This document shows, in pieces, positions 1 to 5,812 of a DNA stretch of 8,080 nucleotides. The notes under the pieces are model-generated. The model ran no database searches and was not told the DNA's origin. It saw only the letters and a list, made by a program, of their open reading frames with translations. Both the position numbers and the translations under genes were made by a program. The DNA is from an uncultured Polyangiaceae bacterium. GTDB taxonomy: Bacteria; Myxococcota_A; Polyangia; Polyangiales; Houyiibacteriaceae. The DNA lies in NCBI GenBank assembly GCA_947258625.1, contig CAMYJN010000079.1:1-8080 (forward strand), given 5' to 3'. Position 1 is the first letter of the stretch, and each line of letters begins with the position of its first letter.

Positions 1-215
1 TACCAGAGCTCTCCCCGCCTCTGCTTGCCGCTGGCGCTTCGGCCGCTCCTGGAGCGTAGTCAGAACAAGGGCCCTGTCCGCGCTGTGAGTCACGCGACAT
101 AATATCTAGTACCGCGAAATTCGGCTCTCAGCATGAGCCCCATGGGCTAAGAGACCGGCAAACAAACATCGTCTGGGTGGCGTGTTCGCCTCCCAAAGGC
201 ATAGAAACGCCGCGA
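1..215. other. Non-coding left edge
   Basis: I see no convincing gene here on either strand. There is an AT-rich island around 98-108 containing TAATAT, next to a small palindrome GTGAGTCAC (85-93). There is also a short hairpin, AGCCC-CAT-GGGCT (136-148), flanked by CTCT (125-128) and AGAG (150-153), which could be a weak terminator for the minus-strand gene fragment that ends at 216. None of these is strong enough to call separately. Confidence 0.4.
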
Positions 216-518
216 CTAACTTCGACCGCGTTGGATCAGGGCCTCGAGGGCGGCCCGATGAAGTTCCTCCAGCTCTGTAGCTCCAACGCCCAGCTTGGAT
301 CTGGCACTCGGGTAGTTGAGTCGGTCTCTGTAGAGTGCGAGGAGTACCTCCCTGGGACGCCGTTCGGAGAGCTGCGCCACACTCTTTGCGACGTGTTCAT
401 GTTCGAGAGCGCTTCCTAGCAGCAGCAGCTTCTGCACGGTCTCGACGCCCGCGCTGTGAAAGCGTGAAATGCGGGTCTTGCTGAGTTGGAGCGCTTCGCA
501 CACCTCGCTCTGCGCCAA
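216..518 (-). pseudogene. 3' remnant of a helix-turn-helix (sigma-region-4-like) gene
   Basis: About 100 codons on the minus strand, ending in TAG at 216-218, read as a plausible DNA-binding protein C-terminus. The first part, QSEVCEALQLSKTRISRF, has helix-turn-helix spacing. The last part, ERRPREVLLALYRD followed by LGVGATELEELHRAALEAL, has the pattern of sigma-70 region 4 (ER-REVL-L-Y ... LG ... LHRA--AL). Upstream of about 518 the frame stays open to 905, but that stretch is antisense to the small-protein copy and its terminator and upstream block, so it is not native sequence. The gene therefore lost its 5' part at a fusion point near 518. A ParB-type or other two-helix regulator is an alternative. 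With no native start or promoter it is probably dead. Confidence 0.5.
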
Positions 519-692
519 ACCATCTACGTCATCCACACCAGCGAAAGCGGCAAGAGCTACTGGAACCGCGCCGGGGTCGCCTTCGAGAACAGAGACGGGA
601 GCTTCACGTTCAAGCTCGACATTCTCCCTCAGACGAAGTTCCAGCTTCGCGAGGAACACCCTGTCGCCAAGCAGGAGGCGGCCGCCGAGTAG
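486..692 (+). pseudogene. 5'-truncated copy of the 63-residue small-protein gene, fused to an antisense HTH fragment
   Basis: From about 519 this closely matches the intact small gene at 3427-3618, at DNA level as well as protein level: TIYVI, SGKSYWNRAGVAFEN, DGSFTFKLDILPQTKFQLRE and the EAAAE end are shared, with TAG at 690-692. The first six codons of the intact gene and its ribosome-binding site are missing. They are replaced by sequence antisense to the HTH fragment. The open frame can start only at TTG 486, which would add about ten foreign residues (MERFAHLALR) and has no good ribosome-binding site. It is most likely a pseudogene, although a chimeric product cannot be excluded. The downstream hairpin and the regulatory block for the next lipoprotein were duplicated together with it. 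Confidence 0.75.
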
Positions 693-705
693 CGGCAGCC
701 CGCGG

Positions 706-730
706 CAACCAGGGCGCCCTGCCCTGGTTG
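706..730 (+). terminator. Terminator-like hairpin after the truncated small gene
   Basis: A perfect 9-bp stem CAACCAGGG (706-714) / CCCTGGTTG (722-730) encloses a 7-nt loop, 13 nt after the stop. It is identical to the hairpin at 3633-3657. There is no T-run, which is common for strong GC-rich hairpins in high-GC bacteria, so factor-independent termination is likely but not certain. Confidence 0.65.
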
Positions 731-754
731 TCGCTCGGACGCACAGAAATCGAG

Positions 755-769
755 GCGCAAAGGCTGCGC
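755..769. repeat. GCGCA-N5-TGCGC dyad, copy 1a
   Basis: Perfect 5-bp inverted repeat GCGCA / TGCGC with a 5-nt centre AAGGC. It follows the terminator of the truncated small gene and is identical to copy 3a at 3692-3706. Outer bases ATCGA and TCGAT (750-754, 775-779) could extend the pairing with a bulge. Confidence 0.75.
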
Positions 770-797
770 GGCTTTCGATGTCCCAGTGAAAAGGGCA

Positions 798-824
798 ATC
801 GTTCTCAGGCGCCATCCGGACGAT
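798..824 (+). other. Middle inverted repeat of upstream block 1
   Basis: ATCGT (798-802) can pair with ACGAT (820-824) across a 17-nt loop. It lies between the two GCGCA dyads, as do different stems at 3744-3759 and 7052-7063. On its own it is weak. Confidence 0.3.
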
Positions 825-828
825 CGTG

Positions 829-870
829 GCGCAACCTCTGCGCGAAGGAAGAAAGTGAAGAATTACGTAT
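829..870 (+). promoter_or_regulatory. Dyad plus AATTACGTAT element upstream of the repeat lipoprotein
   Basis: A GCGCA-ACCTC-TGCGC dyad (829-843) is followed by the AT-rich AAGAATTACGTAT (858-870), 57 nt before the ATG at 926. The last base of the dyad is 21 bp from the first T of TACGTA, the same spacing as at 3766-3806 and 7081-7121. If TACGTA is a -10 hexamer, the dyad is centred near -40, where a class II activator would sit. CGTA could instead be the -10 of an ECF-sigma promoter. The repeated arrangement is seen; the promoter role is inferred. Confidence 0.55.
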
Positions 871-925
871 CGCCAGGCAGAGCCCGGCGACCCCACGTTA
901 CTCATGACCGGGCCGTGAGGTTGTC

Positions 926-2398
926 ATGCGGTACTTATTCGGATTTCTATGTGTCTGCGCGCTCACGGTGATGCCCTTGGTTGGATGCAGTGAGACAACG
1001 GGCGACGGTGGGACCGGTGGCGACGGTGGAAGCGGCGGTTCCGGCGGTGTCGGCGGCAACGGTGGAAGCGGCGGTACGGTGCGCCACTATGCGTGGAGGG
1101 TCGCTGAGTCCATTAGCGGAGACGGCTATCCCGACCATTTCTCATTAGCCGTCAACGATGCGGGCATCGCACTGGTCGCCTGGACGGAAGGAGCTGAGAG
1201 TGCGCTCTGGGTCAATCATTACGTTCCAGGGAGCGGATGGGGAACTGCGGAGCGGCTCGAAAGCGGTGGGCTTGGATCAACGACTCCCGAAGTTGCGGTT
1301 GCTCCAAACGGTACGGCAGTGCTGGTTTGGCAGGACACCGCCATTCCAGGGGAGATTCGAGCGAACCACTATACACCTAACGGGGGGTGGGGAACGGCCG
1401 TTCGAATCTCTCCAGAGACCGCCTCCTCTGGTTCGCAGGGATCGGCGTACGCGCCACACGTCGGCATGGATGGCAACGGAAACGCGATCGCCGCATGGCA
1501 GCAGCTCGACTCCGAGGCCAACTACGTCGTCCTGGCGGCGCGGTTCGCGCCCGCGGATAAATGGCAAGAAGCGCAAGCCATCGATAGCGGCACAGCCGGC
1601 TACGAGTCATGGCCCGACGTTGCAATGGATCCAAGCGGAAACGCCGTAGTCGTCTGGTACGCCGACGACAGCCAGGGCGCAGGCATCTTTGCGAGCTCGT
1701 ATACTCCCCAAGGGAACTGGGTTGGGGCGACCCGGATCAGCACTGCGACCGACACCGGTTCAGCGCGTTGGCCGGACGTGGACATCGACGGGGGCGGAAA
1801 CGCGATCGCCGTGTGGGTGCAGGCAGACTACGAAGGTGACGTGTGGACCGACCGGGTTTGGAGCAACCGGTATACCCAAGGAGGCGGTTGGGGAACCCCC
1901 GAGTCATTTGAAACGACAGATTCCTCCTATCCGGAAGATCCGCATGTATCCATGAACGCAGGGGGCGTCGCAATGGCCATCTGGCAACGCGTCGAGACCG
2001 GGGGCGGGCGATATACGATCTGGTCCGCCCCCTACGACCCGGCGCATGGTTGGGATCCCCAGGAGCAGGTCGACGTCGATCGGGGCGGCGAAGACTACGG
2101 TTACTATCCACAAGTCGCGGTCGATCCGTTCGGCGATGCGCTTGCGGTTTGGCAGGGCGGTTCAGCTGACCCCCACGTCTGGTCCAGCCGCCGCACCCCC
2201 GACGAAGGGTGGGAGTCATCCGTTCGGCTCGACTCAGCAAGCAATGCGGAACGCCCGCTGGTCGGCGTCGATGCCCAAGGCAGGGGTCTAGCGGTCTGGT
2301 ACCAAGGGTCCGGGCCGAGCCCCGGCCTCTGGGCCAACCGCTATGGCGAAGAGGCCACGGCTGACGCACGCACTGCCGCCGAGATGGCTACTGAGTGA
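926..2398 (+). CDS. Lipoprotein with eight beta-propeller-like repeats
   Basis: 490 residues. The ATG at 926 is preceded by GAGG (917-920) and opens the array's shared leader MRYLFGFLCVCAL. The lipobox LVGC gives Cys21 as the lipidation site. Ser at +2 does not match the inner-membrane retention rule, so an outer-membrane or surface location is likely. Residues 22-51 are a Gly/Ser/Thr-rich tether. The rest holds eight units of about 48-57 residues, each with V-x-D-x-x-G-N-A-x-x-x-W (Trp near residues 86, 134, 190, 244, 296, 353, 409 and 458) and, later in the unit, an Arg/Asn-Tyr-x-Pro-x-x-x-Trp-Gly motif. This fits seven or eight blades of a beta-propeller. No catalytic residues are evident; ligand or protein binding is a guess. 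The end (TADARTAAEMATE) is non-repetitive. The next lipoprotein starts 54 nt downstream, suggesting co-transcription. Confidence 0.93.
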   Translation: MRYLFGFLCVCALTVMPLVGCSETTGDGGTGGDGGSGGSGGVGGNGGSGGTVRHYAWRVAESISGDGYPDHFSLAVNDAGIALVAWTEGAESALWVNHYVPGSGWGTAERLESGGLGSTTPEVAVAPNGTAVLVWQDTAIPGEIRANHYTPNGGWGTAVRISPETASSGSQGSAYAPHVGMDGNGNAIAAWQQLDSEANYVVLAARFAPADKWQEAQAIDSGTAGYESWPDVAMDPSGNAVVVWYADDSQGAGIFASSYTPQGNWVGATRISTATDTGSARWPDVDIDGGGNAIAVWVQADYEGDVWTDRVWSNRYTQGGGWGTPESFETTDSSYPEDPHVSMNAGGVAMAIWQRVETGGGRYTIWSAPYDPAHGWDPQEQVDVDRGGEDYGYYPQVAVDPFGDALAVWQGGSADPHVWSSRRTPDEGWESSVRLDSASNAERPLVGVDAQGRGLAVWYQGSGPSPGLWANRYGEEATADARTAAEMATE

Positions 2399-2452
2399 AT
2401 CGCGGAGGTCAGGCATGCGCTGGTGCGACTAACTGAACCGGGGAGGTGGCTT

Positions 2453-3124
2453 ATGCGTTACGTATTGGGAGCTCTACTGTGCGCGCTGGGTGTGGCTTTG
2501 ATGGTCAGGGTTGCATTTCCACTCGTCGGGTGCGGCGGAGGTCCGTCGAACTCGTTCGAGATCATTCGAGATCAACAGAAACAGAGTTACGACTCGACGA
2601 GAATTGCGTTGAAGGAGGAGGACTCCCAGCTGGTTCTCTTGGCTTGGAATACGAGGGATCCTATTCCCGATGCGGCGGACGACGAGTACAGCGATGGCCT
2701 GCGCGTCGTGTTCGAGCAGGATGCTCTGGAAGAGCTCGCCACCGATCAGGACCAACCGATCTCCGGCGAGGGTTCGTGGACGAGCATCTCTGGGACCCGT
2801 CCCAGCGATGTGACCTTCACCCCCAACGGGATGCACACCGCTGCCGTGGAGCACATGTTCTTCACTCGCCAACGTTTTGGCTGCATCGATGAGGACCACG
2901 GGCCCGGCGCTCAGACCTTTCAGGGGACCCTGAGGCTCAACGCGATTACCGCCGGCCGGTTGGCGGGAGTCATCAAGGTACGCGTTGAGGGGGACGTCCC
3001 GTGCAGCGACAACTTGCATCAGTTCTACGAGCTCACGTTGGTATTCGACCAGAGGTACGGCGGCATGGGCCCGGACGCGGGCACTGACGCTGGCGCTGAC
3101 GCGGGCACTGACGCGGGCAGCTGA
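2453..3124 (+). CDS. Lipoprotein of unknown function with a C-terminal DAGT repeat
   Basis: 223 residues from ATG 2453, chosen because GGGAGGTGG (2441-2449) sits at good spacing and because the protein then opens with MRY like its neighbours. An in-frame GTG at 2423 is the alternative. The leader MRYVLGALLCALGVALM is a diverged relative of the MRYLFGF leader, longer by about six residues, with lipobox LVGC and Cys27. The mature body is acidic and beta-rich, with two further Cys (in RFGCIDED and VPCSDN) that might form a disulfide. The stretch GTLRLNAITAGRLAGVIKV resembles beta-sandwich or lipocalin-like lipoprotein domains, but I do not recognise the family. The last 16 residues are four DAG(T/A/S) units. 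In related organisms such repeats usually lie just after the lipidated Cys, so a C-terminal position is unusual. It is probably co-transcribed with 926-2398. Confidence 0.85.
   Translation: MRYVLGALLCALGVALMVRVAFPLVGCGGGPSNSFEIIRDQQKQSYDSTRIALKEEDSQLVLLAWNTRDPIPDAADDEYSDGLRVVFEQDALEELATDQDQPISGEGSWTSISGTRPSDVTFTPNGMHTAAVEHMFFTRQRFGCIDEDHGPGAQTFQGTLRLNAITAGRLAGVIKVRVEGDVPCSDNLHQFYELTLVFDQRYGGMGPDAGTDAGADAGTDAGS
3074..3121 (+). repeat. Four 12-bp tandem repeats encoding DAGT/DAGA/DAGT/DAGS
   Basis: Four 12-bp units (GACGCGGGCACT and variants) form the last codons of the preceding lipoprotein gene. Units 1 and 3 are identical. Copy number could change by slippage without shifting the frame. Confidence 0.85.
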
Positions 3125-3426
3125 CGTCTCGGTTCTACCGGCTGAGCTTGCGCCCCGACCCGTCGGTTCCCGGTTAGCCGTTCGTTCTTGGTTCGCCAAG
3201 ATGGTCTTGAGAGGCTACTCGGTGCGCCCTGGGTTCTCCGGGCAGGCGCTTCATTCCCCGCTTCACGTCCTCCACTCTCGCGAACCGAGCGCCAGCCGAG
3301 CTGTCACAGCAGTGGCGGACGCTCCGGTTGCTTCGCGGTGCATGCGCCGGCCCTGGGCCGAGGAGACAGCTCTCCTGCTTCGGTGAGAGAGCTGCCATCC
3401 ACGGCACACAACAAAAGGAGAACACC
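3125..3426. other. Intergenic region upstream of the small gene
   Basis: About 300 bases with no coding stretch I would support. The open frames crossing it are unrelated to the gene contexts and have no ribosome-binding sites. It must hold the promoter of the small gene, but I cannot pick out convincing -35/-10 hexamers, and the GCGCA dyad plus TACGTA arrangement is absent. A hairpin just before the ribosome-binding site is listed separately. Confidence 0.5.
3367..3394 (+). promoter_or_regulatory. 5'-UTR hairpin before the small gene
   Basis: A perfect 8-bp stem CAGCTCTC (3367-3374) / GAGAGCTG (3387-3394) with a 12-nt loop ends 20 nt before the ribosome-binding site at 3415-3420. It could protect the mRNA 5' end or control translation. 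Without a T-run it is a poor terminator candidate. The truncated copy at 519 lost this region. Confidence 0.4.
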
Positions 3427-3618
3427 ATGAGCACCAAGAAGCACACCATCTACGTCATCAACACCGCCGACAGCGGCAAGAGCTACTGGAACCGCGCGGG
3501 GGTCGCCTTCGAGAACAAGGACGGGAGCTTCACGTTCAAGCTCGACATCCTCCCGCAGACGAAGTTCCAGCTCCGCGAGGAGAAGCCCCTCGCGAAGGAG
3601 GAGGCCGCCGCCGAGTAA
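3427..3618 (+). CDS. 63-residue small protein, WNRAGVAFENKDGS type
   Basis: The ATG at 3427 lies 6 nt after AAGGAG (3415-3420), the clearest ribosome-binding site in the window. The protein begins MSTKKHTIYVINTADSGKSY, continues with WNRAGVAFENKDGSFTFKLD and ILPQTKFQLREE, and ends in an Ala/Glu tail. It has no signal peptide or membrane segment, so it is cytoplasmic, unlike every other intact gene here. The W-x-R-x-G-x-A-F-x-N-x-DGS-x-x-x-x-LD-x-x-P pattern resembles short proteins I know from plasmids, phages and myxobacteria that have no assigned function; this is recalled by pattern, not searched. A 5'-truncated copy at 519-692 shows that it was duplicated together with its terminator and the regulatory block downstream. 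A nucleic-acid or protein-binding role is possible but unproven. Confidence 0.9.
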   Translation: MSTKKHTIYVINTADSGKSYWNRAGVAFENKDGSFTFKLDILPQTKFQLREEKPLAKEEAAAE

Positions 3619-3632
3619 CGCCAGCCTGCCGG

Positions 3633-3657
3633 CAACCAGGGCGCCCTGCCCTGGTTG
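3633..3657 (+). terminator. Terminator-like hairpin after the small gene
   Basis: CAACCAGGG (3633-3641) pairs with CCCTGGTTG (3649-3657) around a 7-nt loop, 14 nt after the stop. The outer bases G3631-C3659 and G3632-T3658 extend the stem to 11 pairs. The sequence is identical to the hairpin at 706-730. It should separate the small gene from the leader genes downstream. Confidence 0.7.
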
Positions 3658-3691
3658 TCTGCCAGGGACCTCAGATTGCACACACATGGAG

Positions 3692-3706
3692 GCGCAAAGG
3701 CTGCGC
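3692..3706. repeat. GCGCA-N5-TGCGC dyad, copy 3a
   Basis: Perfect inverted repeat with the same AAGGC centre as copy 1a (755-769), again about 35 nt after the terminator hairpin. It marks the start of the roughly 190-bp upstream block that is also found before 926 and 7200. Confidence 0.75.
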
Positions 3707-3743
3707 GGTTGTTCGTCGATCGCTGAAAACCGCAATAACGACG

Positions 3744-3759
3744 GGACGCGTTTGCGTCC
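3744..3759 (+). other. Middle hairpin of upstream block 3
   Basis: A 6-bp stem GGACGC / GCGTCC with a GTTT loop lies between the two GCGCA dyads of this block. The other two blocks have a different sequence here that can still pair (798-824 and 7052-7063), so the structure rather than the sequence may be kept. Confidence 0.45.
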
Positions 3760-3765
3760 ACTTGC

Positions 3766-3807
3766 GCGCAAGGCGTGCGCGGCACGAAACGGTAAAGAAT
3801 TACGTAT
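3766..3807 (+). promoter_or_regulatory. Dyad plus AATTACGTAT element upstream of the 3884 gene
   Basis: GCGCA-AGGCG-TGCGC (3766-3780) is followed 21 bp later by TACGTA (3801-3806) within AAAGAATTACGTATAGC. The ATG is 77 nt downstream of the last base of TACGTA. Between element and gene, 3841-3861 is identical over 21 nt to 7156-7176 and contains CCCGA-A-TCGGG. I take this as the shared promoter of the 3884-5780 pair. Confidence 0.6.
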
Positions 3808-3883
3808 AGCGACGAGTCCGGTGGCGACCCAAGTTCACGTGTGTGACCTGCCCGAATCGGGTGGGTGCAAGAGGGAGCTTGTG

Positions 3884-4396
3884 ATGCGTTACTTGGTTAC
3901 TGTCCTGTGCGCGCTCACGCTGTTGGTCGCTTTGCCTCAGAGAGTAGCCGCACAACCCGATCACGAAGGCCCTACGAGCGCTGCCTTGGTTGTCCATGCA
4001 AAGAGTCCCCTGCCGCCGCAGCTCATGTTGCGGGCGAGCTATTACCTATACCTCGATGCGGATGCGGACAATGGCGCCACGTCTGACCAGACCGAGCCCA
4101 ATGCGGAGGAGCCCAAGAGCGCACAAGCGGATGGGGAAGTCGCAACCTCCGAGTCAAACCTAGAGGAACCTGTGTCCTCCCCCGCACCAGGGACTGAAGT
4201 ACCTGACATCGACACCCTCAGTCAAAGAGCCATTGAGCATTACGAGATCCAGAGTGAGCAGAGTGGGAGACAAGGAGGCACCGGGGGGCGTAGTCGAGGC
4301 GCAAAAGCCGGTATCGCGGTCGGCGTAATACTGGGAGCTACGCTGATAGGTGTCGGAATCGGGGCTGCTGTCTGGTCTGCCAACTTCGAGCTTTGA
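3884..4396 (+). CDS. Secreted protein with acidic linker and C-terminal hydrophobic helix
   Basis: 170 residues from ATG 3884, with GGGAG (3873-3877) upstream. Earlier in-frame starts would run through the regulatory block and are rejected. Residues 1-24 are a Sec signal peptide (MRYLVTVLCALTLLVALPQR) with a probable cut after VAA. There is no lipobox Cys. The middle is acidic and rich in Glu, Ser and Pro, probably disordered, followed by a Gly/Arg patch (GRQGGTGGRSRGAKAG) and a Gly-rich hydrophobic segment (about residues 144-165) ending in SANFEL. The architecture matches the gene at 7200-7580, whose end reads IGAAVAVSNSFD. The family is unknown to me. The stop TGA (4394-4396) belongs to TTTGAGGTGCAG, which is also the 3' end of the choice-of-anchor-Q gene, so the gene's own end appears to have been replaced. 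The next gene begins 22 nt after the stop. Confidence 0.85.
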   Translation: MRYLVTVLCALTLLVALPQRVAAQPDHEGPTSAALVVHAKSPLPPQLMLRASYYLYLDADADNGATSDQTEPNAEEPKSAQADGEVATSESNLEEPVSSPAPGTEVPDIDTLSQRAIEHYEIQSEQSGRQGGTGGRSRGAKAGIAVGVILGATLIGVGIGAAVWSANFEL

Positions 4397-4404
4397 GGTG
4401 CAGC
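4393..4404 (+). repeat. Minimal 3'-tail fragment TTTGAGGTGCAG
   Basis: These 12 bases equal the FEVQ codons at the end of the choice-of-anchor-Q gene (5763-5774) and its stranded copies at 6703-6714 and 7634-7645. Here they are out of frame, supply the stop of the preceding gene, and lie 14 nt before the next leader. Confidence 0.55.
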
Positions 4405-4418
4405 GGCAGGAGGTTGTG

Positions 4419-5780
4419 ATGCGTTACTTATTCGGATTTCTATGTGCCTGCGCGCTCGGCGTCATGCCACTGGTTGGGTGCAGCGAGACGACGGGCCTGG
4501 GTGGTAGTGGTGGTTCGGCCGGTATGGGCGGTCAGGGCGGGACAGCGGGCTCGGCTGGAAGTGGTGGCTCTGGCGGATCGGGAGGTGTCATTGGATGTGA
4601 CGAGGACGAAGATTGCGACGACGGCGATCTGTGCACCACCGACCGTTGCGCCGCCGCCAGCCCTTTTGGGGGGCCGTTCTGTGTCAACTCACCGGTGGAC
4701 TGTGACGACCGAAATGACTGCACCGCCAACATGTGCAACCCGGCCAATGGGGAGTGCACGACGACGCCCGTGGCCGACGGAACGCTGTGCGCCGGAGGGA
4801 CCTGTCGGTCCGGCGCGTGTGAGCTGACGGACTCGCTTCTCCCATGTACGGAGCAAGGCATTCGCAACGCGATTGCCGCAGGCGGCGACGACCCATACAC
4901 GTTTGAGTGCGATCGGCCAGAGAACATAATTTTGACGAGCGCCACAATCGCCATCGTGAACGACGTTATTCTCTACGGTGAGGGCAACCTTACGCTGGAT
5001 GGCGTAGATGCCCATGGTGTGTTTTCGGTGCCAGAGGGCGTGACGGCCGAGCTGCGCGGCTTCATCGTAGTCGGAGGTTCTAGCGAAAATGAAGCCGGGG
5101 GCATTGACATCGCCCAAGAGGCGACGATGACGCTGACGGACAGCACGGTGGCGGGGAGTAGAGCCAACCAGGGCGGTGGCATTGCCAACGACGGAACGCT
5201 AACGATGACCAACTGCACCGTCCAGGACAATGTGGCAGAGGATGGGCGCAGCGACGGCATCTTCAACGCCGGAACGCTGACGATGACGAACTGCACCGTC
5301 TCGAGAAACGGCGACACCGGTATTCCTGGCCCCGGGCAGCAGCCCCTACCGCGCGGCGCCATTTTGAACGAAGGGACGATGACGCTGTTGAGCTGCACAT
5401 TGTCGGGAGACATTGAGTCGACCGCCTCGGGCTCAGCGACGCTGATGAACACCCTGATAGATGGCGAGTGCGAAGGCGACGACCCGACCTCTAGCGGCTA
5501 TAACGTAGAAAGCCCCGGCGACACCTGCGGCTTCGATGAGGCGGAGGGTGACCAGTTCGGCGTCACTCCCGAGAAGCTGAACCTCGGCGAGCTAGCCGAT
5601 AACGACGGACCGACCGAGACGCACGCGCTTGGGCTCCTGCCCACTCGGAGTATCGCCATCGACCGGATTCCGGAAGCGGATTGCGAAGTGACGACCGACC
5701 AACGTGGTCTGCCAAGACCGGTGGCGATCCTGGGACCTGAGCCCAAGTGCGACGTGGGGGCGTTTGAGGTGCAGCCATAG
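4419..5780 (+). CDS. Cys-rich, parallel beta-helix lipoprotein with choice-of-anchor-Q C-terminus
   Basis: 453 residues from ATG 4419, with GGAGG (4409-4413) at 5-nt spacing. The leader MRYLFGFLCACAL ends in lipobox LVGC with Cys21 and Ser at +2. Residues 22 to about 58 are a Gly/Ser tether. Residues about 59-145 are Cys-rich, with CDEDEDCDDGDLCTTDRC and DCDDRNDCTANMCN units, typical of disulfide-stabilised extracellular segments in these bacteria. Residues about 175-360 are a right-handed beta-helix with repeated AGGIDI, GTLTMTNCTV and GAILNEGTMTLLSCTL turns, the fold of pectate-lyase-like and adhesin proteins; no catalytic triad is apparent. The end has the choice-of-anchor-Q signature: THALGLLPTRSIAIDR, TTDQRGLPRPVA and CDVGAFEVQP. 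A cell-surface binding or adhesion role is inferred. It has no dyad or TACGTA element of its own and probably reads from the promoter before 3884. Confidence 0.95.
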   Translation: MRYLFGFLCACALGVMPLVGCSETTGLGGSGGSAGMGGQGGTAGSAGSGGSGGSGGVIGCDEDEDCDDGDLCTTDRCAAASPFGGPFCVNSPVDCDDRNDCTANMCNPANGECTTTPVADGTLCAGGTCRSGACELTDSLLPCTEQGIRNAIAAGGDDPYTFECDRPENIILTSATIAIVNDVILYGEGNLTLDGVDAHGVFSVPEGVTAELRGFIVVGGSSENEAGGIDIAQEATMTLTDSTVAGSRANQGGGIANDGTLTMTNCTVQDNVAEDGRSDGIFNAGTLTMTNCTVSRNGDTGIPGPGQQPLPRGAILNEGTMTLLSCTLSGDIESTASGSATLMNTLIDGECEGDDPTSSGYNVESPGDTCGFDEAEGDQFGVTPEKLNLGELADNDGPTETHALGLLPTRSIAIDRIPEADCEVTTDQRGLPRPVAILGPEPKCDVGAFEVQP

Positions 5781-5795
5781 GCGCAAACTCTGTGT
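5781..5795. repeat. Degenerate GCGCA-N5-TGTGT dyad after the choice-of-anchor-Q gene
   Basis: Directly after the TAG at 5778-5780 the sequence reads GCGCA-AACTC-TGTGT, a decayed form of the dyad. The same placement, dyad at the stop codon of the tail, is seen in intact form at 7654-7668. Confidence 0.5.
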
Positions 5796-5812
5796 CATGG
5801 AAGGGAATGACG

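Noticed and set aside
216..905. A full 229-residue minus-strand protein
   Set aside because: Only the 216-518 part looks like protein. The rest is antisense to the small-gene copy, its terminator and the upstream block, which are clearly + strand features duplicated at 3427-3883.
2474..3199. A 241-residue minus-strand open frame
   Set aside because: It is antisense to a lipoprotein gene with signal peptide, lipobox and ribosome-binding site. The repeated Ala/Arg/Val-Ser runs come from the DAGT repeat on the other strand.
3304..3771. Minus-strand open frame opposite the small gene
   Set aside because: The + strand has the ribosome-binding site, conserved duplicate copy and terminator. The minus frame exists only because both copies are GC-rich.
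3686..3883. Upstream extension of the 3884 gene (in-frame open sequence from 3686)
   Set aside because: It would translate the conserved dyad/TACGTA block and bury the signal peptide. The ribosome-binding site and leader conservation favour ATG 3884.
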